A DNA stretch of 51,097 nucleotides. Origin: JBMOOG01 sp049324535 (GTDB lineage Bacteria > Pseudomonadota > Alphaproteobacteria > Rhodobacterales > Rhodobacteraceae). Below are positions 1 through 7,794 of this stretch, piece by piece. Both the position numbers and the translations under genes were made by a program. Each line of letters opens with the position of its first letter. Positions within the stretch are counted from its first letter, which is position 1. The notes under the pieces were generated by a model. The model had not been told where the DNA came from, did not search any database, and saw only the letters and a program-made list of their open reading frames with translations. The stretch lies in contig JBMOOG010000025.1 of assembly GCA_049324535.1 (NCBI GenBank), positions 1-51,097 on the forward strand, read 5' to 3'.

Positions 1-644
1 CGGGCGAGGATGACGGCGACGGCGACGAGGACGAGGAGGCCGCCGACACCGGGGCGCCCGCGTCGGCCGCCGAGCCGGAGGTCGCGCCCGAGCCGGTCGC
101 CGAGGCCAAGCCGAAGTCCTCCTCGCGCAGCCGCTCGCGCAAGAGCCCGAAGGCCGAGGCCGCCGAGACCGGGGCCGCCGAGACCGGGACCGCCGAGACC
201 GGGACCGCCGAGGTGCCGGCTGCGGTCGAGGCGACCGAGGCGGCCCCGGCCAAGTCCACGGGGCGCAGCGTGACGCGGTCTTCGTCGCGGTCGCGGTCCA
301 AGGCGGCGGCGTCGGCCGAACCGGCGGCGGAGGCGACGGAAAAGCCGAAGGCTGCGTCCCGTTCCTCGTCCAGCCGGTCGAAGAAGGCGGCCGAGGCCAC
401 GCCCGAGCCGGCGCCCGAGGCCGCGCCCGAGCCGGCACCCGAGCCGGCACCCGAGCCCGCGCCGGTCGCGGTCGTGCCCGCCGCCGAATGGCCGACGATG
501 GCCGCGCCCGAACCGGTCGCGCCCCCGGCGGCGGCCGCGGTCGTCGATCCCGAGGAGCGGACGGCCGCGTCCGGCGAGCCGCAGCCGGCGGATGGCGACG
601 CGGACCGCCCGCGCAAGCGTGGCTGGTGGTCGCTCGGCCGCTAG
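1..644 (+). CDS. rne: Ribonuclease E, C-terminal disordered tail (5' end outside window)
   Basis: Only the last 214 residues or so are present; the frame is open from base 3. The segment is low-complexity: acidic at first, then rich in Ala, Pro, Glu and Lys with Arg-Ser patches (SSRSRSRKS-like, likely RNA-binding), short Ala-Glu-Thr-Gly repeats and Pro-Glu-Pro-Ala repeats. It ends KRGWWSLGR. In Caulobacter the C-terminal GWW motif of RNase E binds PNPase, and the same ending is usual in RNase E of this family, so this is the degradosome scaffold region. The catalytic S1/RNase domain lies upstream and cannot be checked, so the name rests on the tail alone. A strong hairpin follows the stop. 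Confidence 0.75.
   Translation, partial: GEDDGDGDEDEEAADTGAPASAAEPEVAPEPVAEAKPKSSSRSRSRKSPKAEAAETGAAETGTAETGTAEVPAAVEATEAAPAKSTGRSVTRSSSRSRSKAAASAEPAAEATEKPKAASRSSSSRSKKAAEATPEPAPEAAPEPAPEPAPEPAPVAVVPAAEWPTMAAPEPVAPPAAAAVVDPEERTAASGEPQPADGDADRPRKRGWWSLGR
162..206 (+). repeat. Three tandem 15-nt units in the rne tail
   Basis: Three consecutive 15-base copies of GCCGAGACCGGGRCC encode repeated Ala-Glu-Thr-Gly-(Ala/Thr). A second in-frame repeat of about 12 bases, encoding Pro-Glu-Pro-Ala, lies at about 403-468. Both keep the frame, so copy number can vary without breaking the protein. Confidence 0.8.
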
Positions 645-657
645 ACCCCGTCTGACA

Positions 658-686
658 CGAACGCCGGGACAGGATCCCGGCGTTCG
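658..686 (+). terminator. Hairpin terminator after rne
   Basis: A perfect 12-bp inverted repeat (658-669 with 675-686) encloses a 5-nt loop, 14 bases after the rne stop. There is no clear T tract after it, so termination efficiency is inferred from the stem only. Confidence 0.65.
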
Positions 687-769
687 CGCACTCGGAGGCC
701 ACGCGCTTGTGACACCCTGTCGCCCGGCGCCCCCGTGACGCGGACCGCCGGATCGGCTAGGAGGGCGGA

Positions 770-1513
770 ATGCTGGACCAGAGCCTCATCGACGCCGGGT
801 TCGCCGCCGCCGCGCTGATCGCGCTGGTGGCGGGCGTTCTGTCGTTCCTCAGCCCCTGCGTGCTGCCGATCGTGCCGCCCTATCTGGCCTACATGGGCGG
901 GATCAGCGTGCGCGATCTCAACGCCGGGCGCGGACGGCCGATGCTGGCGGCGCTGTTCTTCGTGCTCGGGCTGTCCACCGTCTTTCTCCTGCTTGGGCTG
1001 GCCGCATCCGCCTTCGGCCGGTTCTTCCTGACGAACCAGAGCTGGTTCAACACCGCCTCCGGCATCGTGGTGATGATCTTCGGCGCGCATTTCCTGGGCG
1101 TGATCCGCATTCCCTTCCTCGACCGCGAGGCGCGGATCGGGGCGGGGGATCAGGGGGGATCGGCCTTGGGGGCCTATGTCCTCGGCCTCGCCTTCGCCTT
1201 CGGCTGGACGCCCTGCATCGGCCCGCAGCTCGGCATGATCCTGTCGATCGCCGCGCAGGATGCAAGCCTCGGGCGCGGCACGGCGCTCCTGGCGATCTAC
1301 GCGGCCGGGCTCGGCATTCCGTTCCTGCTGGTTGCGGCCTTCCTGCCGCGGCTCACCGGGCTTCTGGGCTTCTTCAAGCGGCATATGGAGCGGATCGAGC
1401 GGACGATGGGGCTCCTTCTGTGGACCATCGGGCTTCTGATGCTGACCGGCGGGTTCGGGCAGTTCTCCTACTGGCTTCTGGAAACCTTCCCCGGCCTCGC
1501 GCAACTCGGCTAG
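770..1513 (+). CDS. ccdA: Cytochrome c biogenesis protein CcdA
   Basis: A 247-residue polytopic inner-membrane protein of the CcdA/DsbD transmembrane family, which passes electrons from cytoplasmic thioredoxin to periplasmic thiol proteins for cytochrome c maturation. Six hydrophobic segments are visible. The two conserved cysteines lie in the expected Pro-Cys contexts: Cys30 (SPCVLP) and Cys149 (TPCIGP). Length is normal for a stand-alone CcdA without DsbD's periplasmic domains. The start is fixed by AGGAGG at 759-764. The gene sits alone between the rne hairpin and the rplU promoter. Confidence 0.93.
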   Translation: MLDQSLIDAGFAAAALIALVAGVLSFLSPCVLPIVPPYLAYMGGISVRDLNAGRGRPMLAALFFVLGLSTVFLLLGLAASAFGRFFLTNQSWFNTASGIVVMIFGAHFLGVIRIPFLDREARIGAGDQGGSALGAYVLGLAFAFGWTPCIGPQLGMILSIAAQDASLGRGTALLAIYAAGLGIPFLLVAAFLPRLTGLLGFFKRHMERIERTMGLLLWTIGLLMLTGGFGQFSYWLLETFPGLAQLG

Positions 1514-1530
1514 GGCTGCGGCCAAGCCGC

Positions 1531-1559
1531 TTGACTTCCGGCACGTGATTGCCGATAAG
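1531..1559 (+). promoter_or_regulatory. Sigma70-type promoter for rplU-rpmA
   Basis: TTGACT (1531-1536), a 17-nt spacer and GATAAG (1554-1559) lie 18 bases after the ccdA stop. This predicts a transcription start near 1566 and a leader of about 140 nt before rplU. Confidence 0.6.
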
Positions 1560-1611
1560 CCGCCATCCCGGCGGGTCGCTCGATCCGGCCGGGGTCTTTG
1601 TTTGCAACGAT

Positions 1612-1629
1612 CGCCCCCGACCGGGGGCG
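1612..1629 (+). promoter_or_regulatory. Hairpin in the rplU leader
   Basis: A 7-bp G/C stem (1612-1618 with 1623-1629) with loop GACC lies in the long untranslated leader of rplU. It could serve ribosomal-protein autoregulation or simply be structure in GC-rich RNA. No known leader family was recognised. Confidence 0.35.
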
Positions 1630-1706
1630 CGCTGTCCGAGGCGGCACTTGCCACCAACACCCGGCGACGGGGGCCACAGGGCGCGGCTAGGATGAAGGAA
1701 AGACCC

Positions 1707-2216
1707 ATGTTCGCGGTCCTCAAGACGGGCGGCAAGCAATACAAGGTCCAGGCGGGCGACGTGCTGCGCGTGGAACTGATTGCGGCCGAAGCTGGCGACA
1801 AAGTCCAGTTCAACGACATTCTCATGGTGGGCGGCGACACGCTGACCGTCGGCGCGCCCTTCGTGAAGGGCGCCGCGGTTCAGGCCGAGGTCATCGAAGG
1901 CGAGATCAAGGCCGACAAGGTCATCACCTACCACAAGCGCCGCCGCAAGCATTCGTCGCAGCGCACCCGCGGCCACCGCCAGAAGCTGACGCTGCTGCGC
2001 GTGACCGAGGTTCTGGCCTCGGGCGCCGACAAGACCGATGTGAAGCCCGCGATCGGCACCCACGCCGCCCGCGTCGCCGCGCACAACAACGCCGCCCCGG
2101 CGGAAAAGCCGGCGGCCAAGAAGGCCGCGCCGAAGGCGAAGGCCGAACCGGCCGCCGAGGCCGCGGCCGCCGCCAAGCCCAAGCGCGCGACCAAGAAAAC
2201 CGAGTCGAAGGAGTAA
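1707..2216 (+). CDS. rplU: 50S ribosomal protein L21, extended C-terminus
   Basis: Residues 1-103 are a normal bL21 (starts MFAVLKTGGKQYKV; contains the KRRRKHSSQRTRGHRQ basic stretch that contacts 23S rRNA). Residues from about 104 to 169 are an Ala/Lys-rich tail, so the protein is some 65 residues longer than E. coli L21. Such tails are common in this family; this one probably lies on the ribosome surface. The ATG at 1707 matches the family N-terminus; the frame is open further upstream but that part has no L21 similarity. rpmA follows after 6 bases and is co-transcribed. Confidence 0.95.
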   Translation: MFAVLKTGGKQYKVQAGDVLRVELIAAEAGDKVQFNDILMVGGDTLTVGAPFVKGAAVQAEVIEGEIKADKVITYHKRRRKHSSQRTRGHRQKLTLLRVTEVLASGADKTDVKPAIGTHAARVAAHNNAAPAEKPAAKKAAPKAKAEPAAEAAAAAKPKRATKKTESKE

Positions 2217-2222
2217 CACCCC

Positions 2223-2489
2223 ATGGCCCACAAGAAAGCAGGCGGTTCCTCCCGCAACGGTCGCGACTCGGCCGGTCGCCGTCTCGGCGTCAAGCTCTAC
2301 GGCGGCGAACTGGCGCAACCCGGCGCCATCATCATCCGCCAGCGCGGCACCGAATGGTGGCCGGGCACCGGCGTCGGCATGGGTCGTGACCACACGATCT
2401 TTGCCGTGACCGAAGGCAAGGTCACCTTCAAGACCGGCCTCAAGGGCCGCACCTTCGTCTCCGTCATGCCGCCGGAGGCAGCCGAGTAA
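2223..2489 (+). CDS. rpmA: 50S ribosomal protein L27
   Basis: An 88-residue bL27, which reaches the peptidyl-transferase centre. The N-terminus MAHKKAGGSSRNGRDS is the mature type, without the cleavable extension seen in Firmicutes. Second gene of the rplU-rpmA operon, followed by a strong terminator. Confidence 0.97.
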   Translation: MAHKKAGGSSRNGRDSAGRRLGVKLYGGELAQPGAIIIRQRGTEWWPGTGVGMGRDHTIFAVTEGKVTFKTGLKGRTFVSVMPPEAAE

Positions 2490-2515
2490 GCCGAACCTTT
2501 ACAGACGGGTTGTAA

Positions 2516-2553
2516 ACGGGGGATCGGCGCAAGGCCGGTCCCCCGTCCGTTTT
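2516..2553 (+). terminator. Intrinsic terminator after rpmA
   Basis: A 13-bp stem (2516-2528 with 2534-2546, one G-U pair) and a 5-nt loop are followed by CCGTTTT. This is the clearest rho-independent terminator in the first 10 kb and separates the ribosomal pair from the GNAT gene. Confidence 0.8.
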
Positions 2554-2705
2554 CGTCGACCCGAACCGGAGGAGGCCGGGACCGGGCCGACGGGACGCGC
2601 AATCGCCACGTGGACGCCTCAGGGTCGTCCCATTTCGCAACCAGACTGCCGCCTTGCGGCTTCAGCGGGAAACCGTGCCGCCATGCGCTTCGAAGGAGGG
2701 AAGCC

Positions 2706-3245
2706 ATGCTCCAGGAACAGATCGCCCTTCAGCCGGTGATCGAGGCCGACCGTTTCGTCCTGCGGCCGATCCGGCGTTCGGACGCCGGCGCGATCGCGCT
2801 TTACGCGGCCGACATCCGGGTGGCTGCCAACACGCGCTCGATCCCGCACCCCCTGCCGCCCGGCTCGACCGAGGCCTTCATCGCCCGCGCGCTGGCCGAC
2901 CCGCGCGACGAGGATGTCTGGGTCATGGACGGCTCGGGCCGGGGGCTGGCCGAGGTTCTGGGCCTCATTTCGCTGACCCGCATGGGCAAGGACCAGTCGC
3001 AGGTGGGCTACTGGGTGGCGCCGGCGTTCTGGAACACGGGCTTCGCCTCCGAGGCCGTCGCGGCCCTGGTGGCGGCCAACCCGCACCGGTCCCGCACCCT
3101 CTTTGCCGAGGTGTTCCAGGACAATCCGGGGTCCGCCCGCGTGCTGACCAACTGCGGCTTCGACTACCTCGGCGACGCCGAGACCTTCTCGCTGGCGCGC
3201 GGGACCACGGTTCCGACCTGGACCTACCTGCGCAAGATGTCCTGA
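2706..3245 (+). CDS. GNAT N-acetyltransferase, RimJ/RimL type
   Basis: A 179-residue acetyltransferase of the RimJ/RimL branch (Acetyltransf_3). It opens with the typical DRFVLRPIRRSDA strand-helix and has the acetyl-CoA-binding region around residues 95-150 (VGYWVAPAFWNTGFASEAVAALV, then NPGSARVLTNCGF). Its substrate cannot be read from sequence. It lies between rpmA and obgE, a placement I associate with this family of bacteria, so a translation-related target such as a ribosomal protein is plausible but unproven. The ATG at 2706 follows GAAGGAGG and gives the family length. Confidence 0.88.
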   Translation: MLQEQIALQPVIEADRFVLRPIRRSDAGAIALYAADIRVAANTRSIPHPLPPGSTEAFIARALADPRDEDVWVMDGSGRGLAEVLGLISLTRMGKDQSQVGYWVAPAFWNTGFASEAVAALVAANPHRSRTLFAEVFQDNPGSARVLTNCGFDYLGDAETFSLARGTTVPTWTYLRKMS

Positions 3246-3327
3246 TCCCGGCGCCGACGCGGCGCCTCTTGCGCGGGCCGGCGCTTGGCCTTATCGCCAG
3301 TCGGTGTCCCGCGGAAGGCTGTCCGTC

Positions 3328-4353
3328 ATGAAGTTCCTCGATCTCGCCAAGGTCTACATCCGCTCGGGCAGCGGCGGGAACGGCTGCGTGTCGTTCCGGC
3401 GCGAGAAGTTCGTCGAGTTCGGCGGGCCGGACGGGGGCGATGGCGGGCGCGGCGGCTCGGTCTGGGCCGAGGCGGTCGAGGGGCTGAACACGCTCATCGA
3501 TTTCCGCTACCAGCAGCATTTCTTCGCCAAGAACGGCCGCGGCGGCATGGGCCGGCAGATGACCGGCGCGGATGGCGACGACATGGTGCTCAAGGTGCCG
3601 GTGGGCACCGAGATCCTCGACGAGGACCAGGAGACGCTGATCGCCGACCTGACCGAGGTCGGCCAGCGGGTGCTGCTGGCGCGCGGCGGCAACGGCGGCT
3701 TCGGCAACCTGCATTTCAAGACCTCGACCAACCGGGCGCCGGCGCGGGCCAATCCGGGGCAGGAGGGGGTGGAGCGCACGATCTGGCTGCGGCTCAAGCT
3801 CATTGCCGACGCGGGGCTCGTCGGGCTGCCGAACGCCGGCAAGTCGACCTTCCTTGCCGCAGTGTCGAACGCGCGGCCGAAGATCGCCGACTACCCCTTC
3901 ACCACCTTGGTGCCGAACCTCGGCGTCGTCGGCATCGACGGGCGCGAGTTCGTCCTGGCCGACATTCCGGGGCTGATCGAGGGGGCGAGCGAGGGCAGGG
4001 GGCTGGGCGACCAGTTCCTCGGCCATGTCGAGCGCTGCGCGGTGCTGCTGCACCTGGTCGATGGCACCTCCTCGACTATCGCGAAGGACTGGAAGACCAT
4101 CGACCGCGAGCTGGCCGCCTATTCGCCGAAGCTTGCGGCCAAGCCCCGGATCACCGCGCTGAACAAGATCGACGCGCTGGATGCACGTACCCGGGCGTCG
4201 CGCAAGCGGTCGCTGGAAAAGGCCTCGGGCGGCCCGGTGCTGATGCTGTCGGGCGCGACCGGCGAGGGTGTGACCGAGGTGCTGCGCGCGCTCTGGCGTG
4301 CGATCGCCGCGAACCGGGCGACGGCGCCCGAGGAGGCGCCGTGGCGGCCCTGA
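3328..4353 (+). CDS. obgE: Obg GTPase (ObgE/CgtA)
   Basis: A 341-residue essential GTPase of 50S subunit maturation and growth control. Residues 1-158 are the glycine-rich Obg fold (GGNGC, GGPDGGDGGRGG). The G domain follows: G1 GLPNAGKS at 166-173, the FTT switch I region at 191-193, DIPG at 212-215, and NKID near residue 286. Short C-terminus without a long acidic tail. The ATG at 3328 begins the family's MKFLDLAK sequence. The last 13 bases overlap the start of proB. Confidence 0.96.
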   Translation: MKFLDLAKVYIRSGSGGNGCVSFRREKFVEFGGPDGGDGGRGGSVWAEAVEGLNTLIDFRYQQHFFAKNGRGGMGRQMTGADGDDMVLKVPVGTEILDEDQETLIADLTEVGQRVLLARGGNGGFGNLHFKTSTNRAPARANPGQEGVERTIWLRLKLIADAGLVGLPNAGKSTFLAAVSNARPKIADYPFTTLVPNLGVVGIDGREFVLADIPGLIEGASEGRGLGDQFLGHVERCAVLLHLVDGTSSTIAKDWKTIDRELAAYSPKLAAKPRITALNKIDALDARTRASRKRSLEKASGGPVLMLSGATGEGVTEVLRALWRAIAANRATAPEEAPWRP

Positions 4354-5456
4354 TCCCCGACGTGACGCGCGCGCGGCGGCTGGTCGTCAAGATCGGCTCG
4401 GCGCTGCTGGTGGACCGTTCCCGCGGGCTGCGGCGCGACTGGCTGGACGGTCTTGCGGCCGATGTGGTGGCGGCCAAGGCGCGGGGCGCGGACGTGATCC
4501 TGGTCTCGTCGGGGTCGATCGCGCTCGGGCGCGGGGTGCTCGGCTGGCCCGAGGGGGCGCTGGCGCTGGAGCAGAGCCAGGCGGCCGCGGCGGTCGGACA
4601 GATCCGGCTGGCGCGGGCCTACGAGGAGGTTCTGGCGCCGCGCGGGATCACGACCGCGCAGGTTCTGGTCACGCTCGAGGACACCGAGGACCGCCGCCGC
4701 TACCTGAACAGCCGAGCCACCCTGCAGACGCTGCTGGCCGCGGGCGTGGTGCCGATCGTGAACGAGAACGACACGGTGGCGACGGACGAGATCCGCTTCG
4801 GCGACAACGACCGGCTGGCGGCGCAGATCGCGGTGACGGTTGGGGCGGACCAGCTCATCCTCCTGTCGGACGTGGACGGGTTCTATTCGGCCAACCCCAA
4901 ACAGGATCCGACGGCGCGCCGCTTTGCGGTGGTCGAGACGATCACCCCGGAGATCGAGGCGATGGCCGGCGACCCGGTGTCGGGTCTCTCGAAGGGCGGC
5001 ATGAAGACCAAGCTGATGGCCGCCAAGACCGCCGTGGCGGGGGGCTGCGCCATGGCGATCATGGAAGGGTCGGTCGCGCGGCCGCTTGCGGCGCTGGCCG
5101 CGGGCGCGCACTGCACCTGGTTCCTGCCCGAGGGCGATCCGCAGGCCGCGCGCAAGCGCTGGATCGCGGCGATGAAGCCGCGCGGCGAGGTGCGGCTCGA
5201 CGCGGGCGCGGTCGGGGCGCTGCGCCAGGGCAAGAGCCTGCTGCCCGCGGGGGTGACCGCGGTGGCGGGCAGTTTCGGGCGCGGCGAGCCGGTGGCGATC
5301 CTCGACCCGGCGGGTGCGGTGATCGGCAAGGGGCTGATCCGCTACACCGCGGCCGAGGCCCGGGCCATCGCCGGGCACCGGTCGGGTGACATCGAGGGGA
5401 TTCTCGGCTATCCCGGGCGCGCGGCGCTGGTGCACCGCGACGACATGGTGATTTGA
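4341..5456 (+). CDS. proB: Glutamate 5-kinase
   Basis: A 371-residue enzyme that phosphorylates L-glutamate in the first step of proline synthesis. An amino-acid kinase domain covers about 1-260 (VVKIGSALL near the start, SSGSIALG, then NENDTVATDEIRFGDND). A PUA domain covers about 280-371. It starts at GTG 4341 inside the end of obgE, with GAGGAGG just upstream, so translation is probably coupled. It is followed by a GC-rich repeat and proA. Confidence 0.95.
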   Translation: MAALIPDVTRARRLVVKIGSALLVDRSRGLRRDWLDGLAADVVAAKARGADVILVSSGSIALGRGVLGWPEGALALEQSQAAAAVGQIRLARAYEEVLAPRGITTAQVLVTLEDTEDRRRYLNSRATLQTLLAAGVVPIVNENDTVATDEIRFGDNDRLAAQIAVTVGADQLILLSDVDGFYSANPKQDPTARRFAVVETITPEIEAMAGDPVSGLSKGGMKTKLMAAKTAVAGGCAMAIMEGSVARPLAALAAGAHCTWFLPEGDPQAARKRWIAAMKPRGEVRLDAGAVGALRQGKSLLPAGVTAVAGSFGRGEPVAILDPAGAVIGKGLIRYTAAEARAIAGHRSGDIEGILGYPGRAALVHRDDMVI

Positions 5457-5467
5457 GACGACCGCGG

Positions 5468-5517
5468 CCGGGGGCGCCGCCCCCGGACCCCCGGGGTATT
5501 TGGGCAAAGGTGAAGGA
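5468..5517 (+). repeat. Dispersed hairpin repeat, copy A (between proB and proA)
   Basis: An 8-bp stem (5468-5475 with 5479-5486) is followed by ACCCCCGGGGTATTTG, GGCAAA and a purine-rich end GGTGAAGGA. The order matches the copies at 30154-30211 (inverted) and 36286-36322. It fills the proB-proA gap and its tail serves as the apparent ribosome-binding site of proA. Confidence 0.8.
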
Positions 5518-5518
5518 C

Positions 5519-6793
5519 ATGGGCGCGGAGGATCCGGGCATCGAGGCCGGGGCGCTGATCGAGGCGATGGGCGCGAGGGCGCGGGAGGCGGCGGCGGTGC
5601 TTGCGCACAGTGAGGGCGCGCGCCGGGCCGAGGCGCTGACGCGCGCCGCCGGGGCGATCGAGGCGCGCATGGCGGAGATCCTGGCGGCGAACGCCGAGGA
5701 TCTGGCCTACGGCGCGGCCAAGGGGCTTTCGGGCGCGATGATGGATCGGCTGCGCCTCGACGAGGGCCGGGTGCGGGCCATCGCCGCGGGGCTGCGCGCG
5801 GTCGCGGGTCAGCCCGATCCGGTCGGTGCGGTGATCGCCGAATGGGACATGCCCTCGGGCCTGCACATCCGGCGGGTGCGCACGCCGATCGGGGTCGTCG
5901 GCGTGATCTTCGAGAGCCGGCCGAATGTCACCGCCGATGCGGGCGCGCTGTGTCTCAAGTCCGGCAATGCGGTGATCCTGCGCGGCGGCTCCGAGAGCTT
6001 TCATTCGGCCCGCGCGATTCACGCCGGTCTTGTCGAGGGGCTGGTGCATGCGGGGTTGCCGTCCGAGTCCATCCAGCTTGTGCCCACGCGCGACCGGGCG
6101 GCGGTGGCGGCGATGCTGCGGGCGACCGCCCATATCGACGTGATCGTGCCGAGGGGCGGCAAGGGGCTGGTCGGGCTGGTGCAGGCCGAGGCGCGGGTGC
6201 CGGTCTTCGCGCATCTCGAGGGCATCTGCCACACCTACGCCGACGGCGAGGCGGATCTGGCGAAGGCGCGGCGCGTTGTGCTGAACGCCAAGACCCGGCG
6301 CACCGGCATCTGCGGGGCGACCGAATGCCTGCTGATCGACCGCGCCTTCCATGCGCGCCACGGGGCCGTGCTGATCGAGGATCTGCTGGCGGCCGGGGTC
6401 GAGGTGCGGGCCGAGGGCGAACTGGCCGCGATCCCCGGCACGGTCGAGGCCACGCCCGACGACTTCGGTCGCGAGTTTCTGGACATGATCATCGCCGCGA
6501 AGCTCGTCGATGGGGTCGACGGGGCGATCGCCCATATCCGCCGCTACGGGTCGAGCCACACCGAGGCGATCCTGACCGAGAACCAGGCGACGGCCGACCG
6601 GTTCTTTTCCCGGCTGGATTCCGCGATCCTGCTGCACAACGCCTCGACCCAGTTCGCCGACGGCGGCGAGTTCGGCATGGGCGCCGAGATCGGCATCGCC
6701 ACCGGCAAGCTGCATGCGCGGGGCCCGGTGGGGGCCGAGCAGCTGACCAGCTTCAAGTATCTGGTGACCGGCGACGGCACGATCCGCGCCTGA
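5519..6793 (+). CDS. proA: Gamma-glutamyl phosphate reductase
   Basis: A 424-residue NADPH-dependent reductase making glutamate 5-semialdehyde, the second proline step. It is an aldehyde-dehydrogenase-superfamily protein with TPIGVVGVIFESRPNVT, a KSGNAVILRGG stretch and the catalytic Cys265 in GICGATECLL. The chosen start is ATG 5519; GTG 5510 is in frame and possible. The initiation region lies in a dispersed repeat. The gene converges on chpT, whose stop is 20 bases beyond. Confidence 0.95.
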   Translation: MGAEDPGIEAGALIEAMGARAREAAAVLAHSEGARRAEALTRAAGAIEARMAEILAANAEDLAYGAAKGLSGAMMDRLRLDEGRVRAIAAGLRAVAGQPDPVGAVIAEWDMPSGLHIRRVRTPIGVVGVIFESRPNVTADAGALCLKSGNAVILRGGSESFHSARAIHAGLVEGLVHAGLPSESIQLVPTRDRAAVAAMLRATAHIDVIVPRGGKGLVGLVQAEARVPVFAHLEGICHTYADGEADLAKARRVVLNAKTRRTGICGATECLLIDRAFHARHGAVLIEDLLAAGVEVRAEGELAAIPGTVEATPDDFGREFLDMIIAAKLVDGVDGAIAHIRRYGSSHTEAILTENQATADRFFSRLDSAILLHNASTQFADGGEFGMGAEIGIATGKLHARGPVGAEQLTSFKYLVTGDGTIRA

Positions 6794-6813
6794 CGCGGCC
6801 GGTCCGGCGCGCC

Positions 6814-7416
6814 TCAGAAGGCCAGCGTCAGCGCGCCATCCCCGGTCTCGACCGAGAGCGGGCGGCCCTGCGCCGCGGCCTCGAGCGGCAGGAGAGCGAA
6901 CTGGACATGGGCCGCCTCGGGCGGCGTGTCCGGGCCGCGTCCGGCGAGGCGGTCGAAGAGATCGGGCGCCTCGCGGATCCGGGCCGAGCGCGCCACCACC
7001 GCGACCCCCGCACCGCGGGGGCCAACCCGCACCTCGGCCCCCCAGGGCATCAGGGTCTCGATGCACTGAAGCGCGAGCAGGACGAGCTTCGCCTCGCGCC
7101 GTTCGATGTCGGCGGCGAGAGGCCAGTGGATCGCGAGGCGCCCGGACCGCGACAGATCCTCGGTCAGCGCGTCAAGCTCCGCCCGTGTCACCCGCTGCCC
7201 CGGCGCGGCCGCGCCGAAGGCGATGCGGAAGGCGCGGATGCGGGCGTTGGCGTTGGCGACGCTTTCCCCGATCAGGGCGGCCTCCGGCCCGGAGCCGGTC
7301 ATCGTCAGCAGCTCGAGGCCGTTTGCAATGGCGCCGAGGGGGCTGACGAGATCGTGACAGATGCGGGAGACGACAAGGGGGGTATAGTCGGCGGGGGTAT
7401 AGTCGGCGGCGGTCAT
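6814..7416 (-). CDS. chpT: ChpT-like histidine phosphotransferase
   Basis: A 200-residue protein resembling a histidine-kinase DHp domain plus a degenerate ATPase-like domain, as in ChpT. In alphaproteobacteria ChpT passes phosphate from CckA to CtrA and CpdR, controlling cell cycle, motility and, in Rhodobacter, gene-transfer agents. The phospho-acceptor region is RICHDLVSPLGAIANGLELL with His21. The second half (about 105-200) lacks the ATP-binding N and G boxes, as expected for a phosphotransferase. The N-terminus carries a duplicated Ala-Asp-Tyr-Thr-Pro. Divergent from the DUF3553 gene, with start codons 32 bases apart. Confidence 0.82.
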   Translation of the reverse strand: MTAADYTPADYTPLVVSRICHDLVSPLGAIANGLELLTMTGSGPEAALIGESVANANARIRAFRIAFGAAAPGQRVTRAELDALTEDLSRSGRLAIHWPLAADIERREAKLVLLALQCIETLMPWGAEVRVGPRGAGVAVVARSARIREAPDLFDRLAGRGPDTPPEAAHVQFALLPLEAAAQGRPLSVETGDGALTLAF

Positions 7417-7448
7417 GGCGGGATCCCTGACACGGACGGAGTTAACAA

Positions 7449-7625
7449 ATGGTGCATGCGTTCCTCGAGCCCGGCCTTTTCGTGCGCCATCCGGCCCGCC
7501 CGGACTGGGGGATCGGACAGGTCCAGTCCAGGATCGGCGATCGGGTCACGGTGAATTTCGAACATGCCGGAAAACAGGTGATCGACGCCCGCCAGGTGGC
7601 CCTCGAGCTGGTTTTCCTGCCCTGA
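7449..7625 (+). CDS. Small DUF3553 protein
   Basis: A 58-residue protein starting MVHAFLEPGLFVRHP, with PDWGIGQVQS and VNFEHAGKQVID. This is the compact beta-rich DUF3553 fold related to the CarD/UvrD-tail type. Function unknown; the family is found alone or fused to helicases, hinting at RNA polymerase or nucleic-acid contacts. It is divergent from chpT. Confidence 0.8.
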   Translation: MVHAFLEPGLFVRHPARPDWGIGQVQSRIGDRVTVNFEHAGKQVIDARQVALELVFLP

Positions 7626-7683
7626 GCCTGCCCATCGGGTCAGGTGGCGCAAGGCTAGCACAACCCAAGGTGGGGTCAACGCC

Positions 7684-7715
7684 GGCCGGCCCCCGGGCCG
7701 CGCGCCGGGCCGGCC
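7684..7715 (+). terminator. GC hairpin after the DUF3553 gene
   Basis: A 9-bp perfect stem (7684-7692 with 7707-7715) lies 58 bases after the stop and just before the olsB promoter. It has no T tract, so it is only a possible terminator. Confidence 0.4.
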
Positions 7716-7718
7716 CCG

Positions 7719-7747
7719 TTGCATCCCTGCGCCCCGGCGGCTAGAAC
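7719..7747 (+). promoter_or_regulatory. Candidate promoter of olsB-olsA
   Basis: TTGCAT (7719-7724), a 17-nt spacer and TAGAAC (7742-7747) lie 48-76 bases before the olsB start. Confidence 0.45.
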
Positions 7748-7794
7748 CGGAGCGACCGCCGACCGCAGCCCAGACGACCGGATCCCAGCGCCCG

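Noticed and set aside
162..468. CRISPR-like short repeats
   Set aside because: Units are contiguous, 12-15 bases and in frame within a coding tail; there are no spacers or cas genes.
1545..1706. N-terminal extension of L21
   Set aside because: The added 54 residues lie over the promoter and leader and do not resemble L21.
641..1840. Long open frame on the minus strand across ccdA
   Set aside because: Low-complexity Arg/Gly/Pro translation typical of the shadow of a GC-rich gene; ccdA on the plus strand has full family features.
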